Assembly: GCF_014673215.1 (NCBI RefSeq)
Contig: NZ_JACWMS010000004.1
Location: forward strand, 62,001-126,000
Direction: 5' to 3'
Source: Gordonia hankookensis
GTDB taxonomy: Bacteria; Actinomycetota; Actinomycetes; Mycobacteriales; Mycobacteriaceae
Length of the DNA: 64,000 nucleotides
Position numbers and translations under genes: made by a program
Shown here: piece after piece, positions 63,141 through 64,000 of the stretch
Numbering within the stretch: the stretch's first letter is position 1
Layout of the letters: each line of letters opens with the position of its first letter
Notes under the pieces: model-generated
Seen by the model: the letters and a program-made list of their open reading frames with translations, nothing else
Told to the model about the DNA's origin: nothing
Databases searched by the model: none

Positions 63141-64000
63141 TCACTGCTGTGCGTCGAACTCCCGTGCGCGCAGCGACCGGGCCACGGTGTCACGCCCCTC
63201 GGAGATCAGGCGTTTCAGTGCCGGCGGGTGATCGGCGGACAGGAACTCGTCCGCGGCGGAGATACCCTCGGCGTTGATCGCCCAGTGTGGGTAGAGGCCC
63301 ACGACAACCGTCTGCGCCACCTCACTCGACCGACGGGCCCAGATATCGGGGATCGCCTCGAAGTACTTGGCCACATACGGCTGCAGCAGCTCGTCCTGGC
63401 CTGCCCGTGCGAAGCCCTCGATCATGGTCCGGGTGTAGACATTCGAGAGCGAGTCGTCGTCGACGGCCTGAGCCCAGGCGTCGGCCTTGGCCTCGGCCAG
63501 TGGTCGGGACGCCCGCGCGGCGGCCGCCTGGCGCTGACCGGTGGCTGTGTTGTCGCGTCCCGCCTCGGCGTCGATGACCGGCGAGCTCGCCGGATCCGTG
63601 TCGATCGCGCCTGCCGAGGCCAGTGCGCGCACCAACTTCCAGCGCATGTCGGTGTCCACCACGAGACCGGCGAGTCCGTGCGACGTCGGATCGTCGCCGT
63701 CGAGCAGACCGCGCGCGGCCGGGATCTGATCGTCATTCAGCTTGCCCGCGAGCCAGGTGTTCACGAAGGCGAGCTGATGATCGGAGCCGGACTCGGATCC
63801 TCGCGCGAGTTCGAGTAGTCGGGCGCTGAAACCCGGACGGCCTGTCGCCGACACCCATGCGGGATCGGCGTAGGCCTCGACTGCGCTGGTCGCCTGCATC
63901 AGGACTCGTTGCACCACACCGATCTCCGATTCGGAGGCGATGCCGCGCTGTACCAACTCGGCGAACTCGCGGGCCGCCATCTCGGCCTGCCGGGTCATCT
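63141..64000 (-). CDS. pepN: Aminopeptidase N, C-terminal part, cut by window edge
   Basis: The visible 285-plus residues are the helical C-terminal (ERAP1_C-like) domain of M1 aminopeptidases, with MRWKLVRALASAGAID and VVGLYPHWAINAEGISAADEFL typical of the actinobacterial PepN type. The catalytic HExxH domain lies beyond 64000. Position matches M. tuberculosis Rv2467 next to the Rv2468c-like gene, but here dctA and its two-component system intervene. Confidence 0.88.
   Translation of the reverse strand, partial: MTRQAEMAAREFAELVQRGIASESEIGVVQRVLMQATSAVEAYADPAWVSATGRPGFSARLLELARGSESGSDHQLAFVNTWLAGKLNDDQIPAARGLLDGDDPTSHGLAGLVVDTDMRWKLVRALASAGAIDTDPASSPVIDAEAGRDNTATGQRQAAAARASRPLAEAKADAWAQAVDDDSLSNVYTRTMIEGFARAGQDELLQPYVAKYFEAIPDIWARRSSEVAQTVVVGLYPHWAINAEGISAADEFLSADHPPALKRLISEGRDTVARSLRAREFDAQQ

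Overview
This window is about 64 kb of chromosomal DNA from a high-GC actinobacterium of the order Mycobacteriales. The signs are a single-chain 3079-residue type I fatty acid synthase followed by acpS, a roughly 1600-residue NAD-glutamate dehydrogenase, mycobacterial-type lipoprotein L,D-transpeptidases, a group II truncated haemoglobin (GlbO), frequent GTG starts, and many genes with a TANNNT box 5-8 nt before the start codon and no Shine-Dalgarno (leaderless type). From memory, the gene order closely follows two Mycobacterium tuberculosis blocks: fas-acpS-bcp-Rv2520c-ldtB with orn and Rv2509, and Rv2478c-Rv2477c-gdh-Rv2475c-Rv2474c-aglA-glbO-Rv2469c-Rv2468c-pepN. A Gordonia-like genus is my best guess; that is inference. 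I saw no insertion sequence, phage, integron or CRISPR array.

Layout. 1-3400 (minus strand): the 5' end of a Cys/Met-metabolism PLP enzyme coupled to an OpgC-like membrane protein, then fadD15. 3.6-10.3 kb (plus): DEAD-box helicase deaD, a cysteine-less rhodanese-like protein, and a 1429-residue SF1 helicase with a C-terminal PD-(D/E)XK-like nuclease. 10.4-11.6 kb (minus): a HIT-sirtuin pair. 11.6-12.2 kb: a complex control region. 12.2-21.8 kb: fas-acpS. 21.8-26.2 kb: a TetR regulator and bcp, a DUF3618-like protein, and two L,D-transpeptidases flanking tRNA-Lys. 26.3-31.8 kb: an acyl-CoA dehydrogenase converging on a minus-strand operon of a Tat-exported amine oxidase, a TetR regulator and a Tat-exported neutral ceramidase, headed by a perfect palindrome. 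32-40 kb (minus): a small Lys-rich protein, threonine aldolase, tRNA-His, orn, an SDR, 2,4-dienoyl-CoA reductase with its PadR regulator, an ABC exporter and a 43-residue basic protein. 40-46.3 kb: an NCS2 permease, tRNA-Arg, a CopD-CtaG membrane protein, an SSB paralogue and ettA. 46.3-54.7 kb: gdh behind a long leader hairpin, a molybdopterin oxidoreductase, a thioesterase and a coupled unknown gene. 54.8-59.1 kb: a GH13 glucosidase with a long acidic tail, glbO, an HNH protein and two small genes. 59.2-63.1 kb: dctA and a divergent DcuS/DcuR-type two-component system. 63.1-64.0 kb: the 3' part of pepN.

How the genes work together. Lipid and cell-envelope metabolism dominates. FAS-I needs AcpS for its phosphopantetheine arm, FadD15 activates fatty acids, the acyl-CoA dehydrogenase and FadH oxidise them, and the ceramidase would release fatty acid and a sphingoid base outside the membrane. 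The L,D-transpeptidases cross-link peptidoglycan. DctA with its sensor and regulator would import C4-dicarboxylates, and Gdh links glutamate to the TCA cycle.

The parts most worth following up are the amine oxidase-TetR-ceramidase operon, the helicase-nuclease fusion, the 21-bp composite hairpin in front of gdh, and the three phased palindromes upstream of fas.
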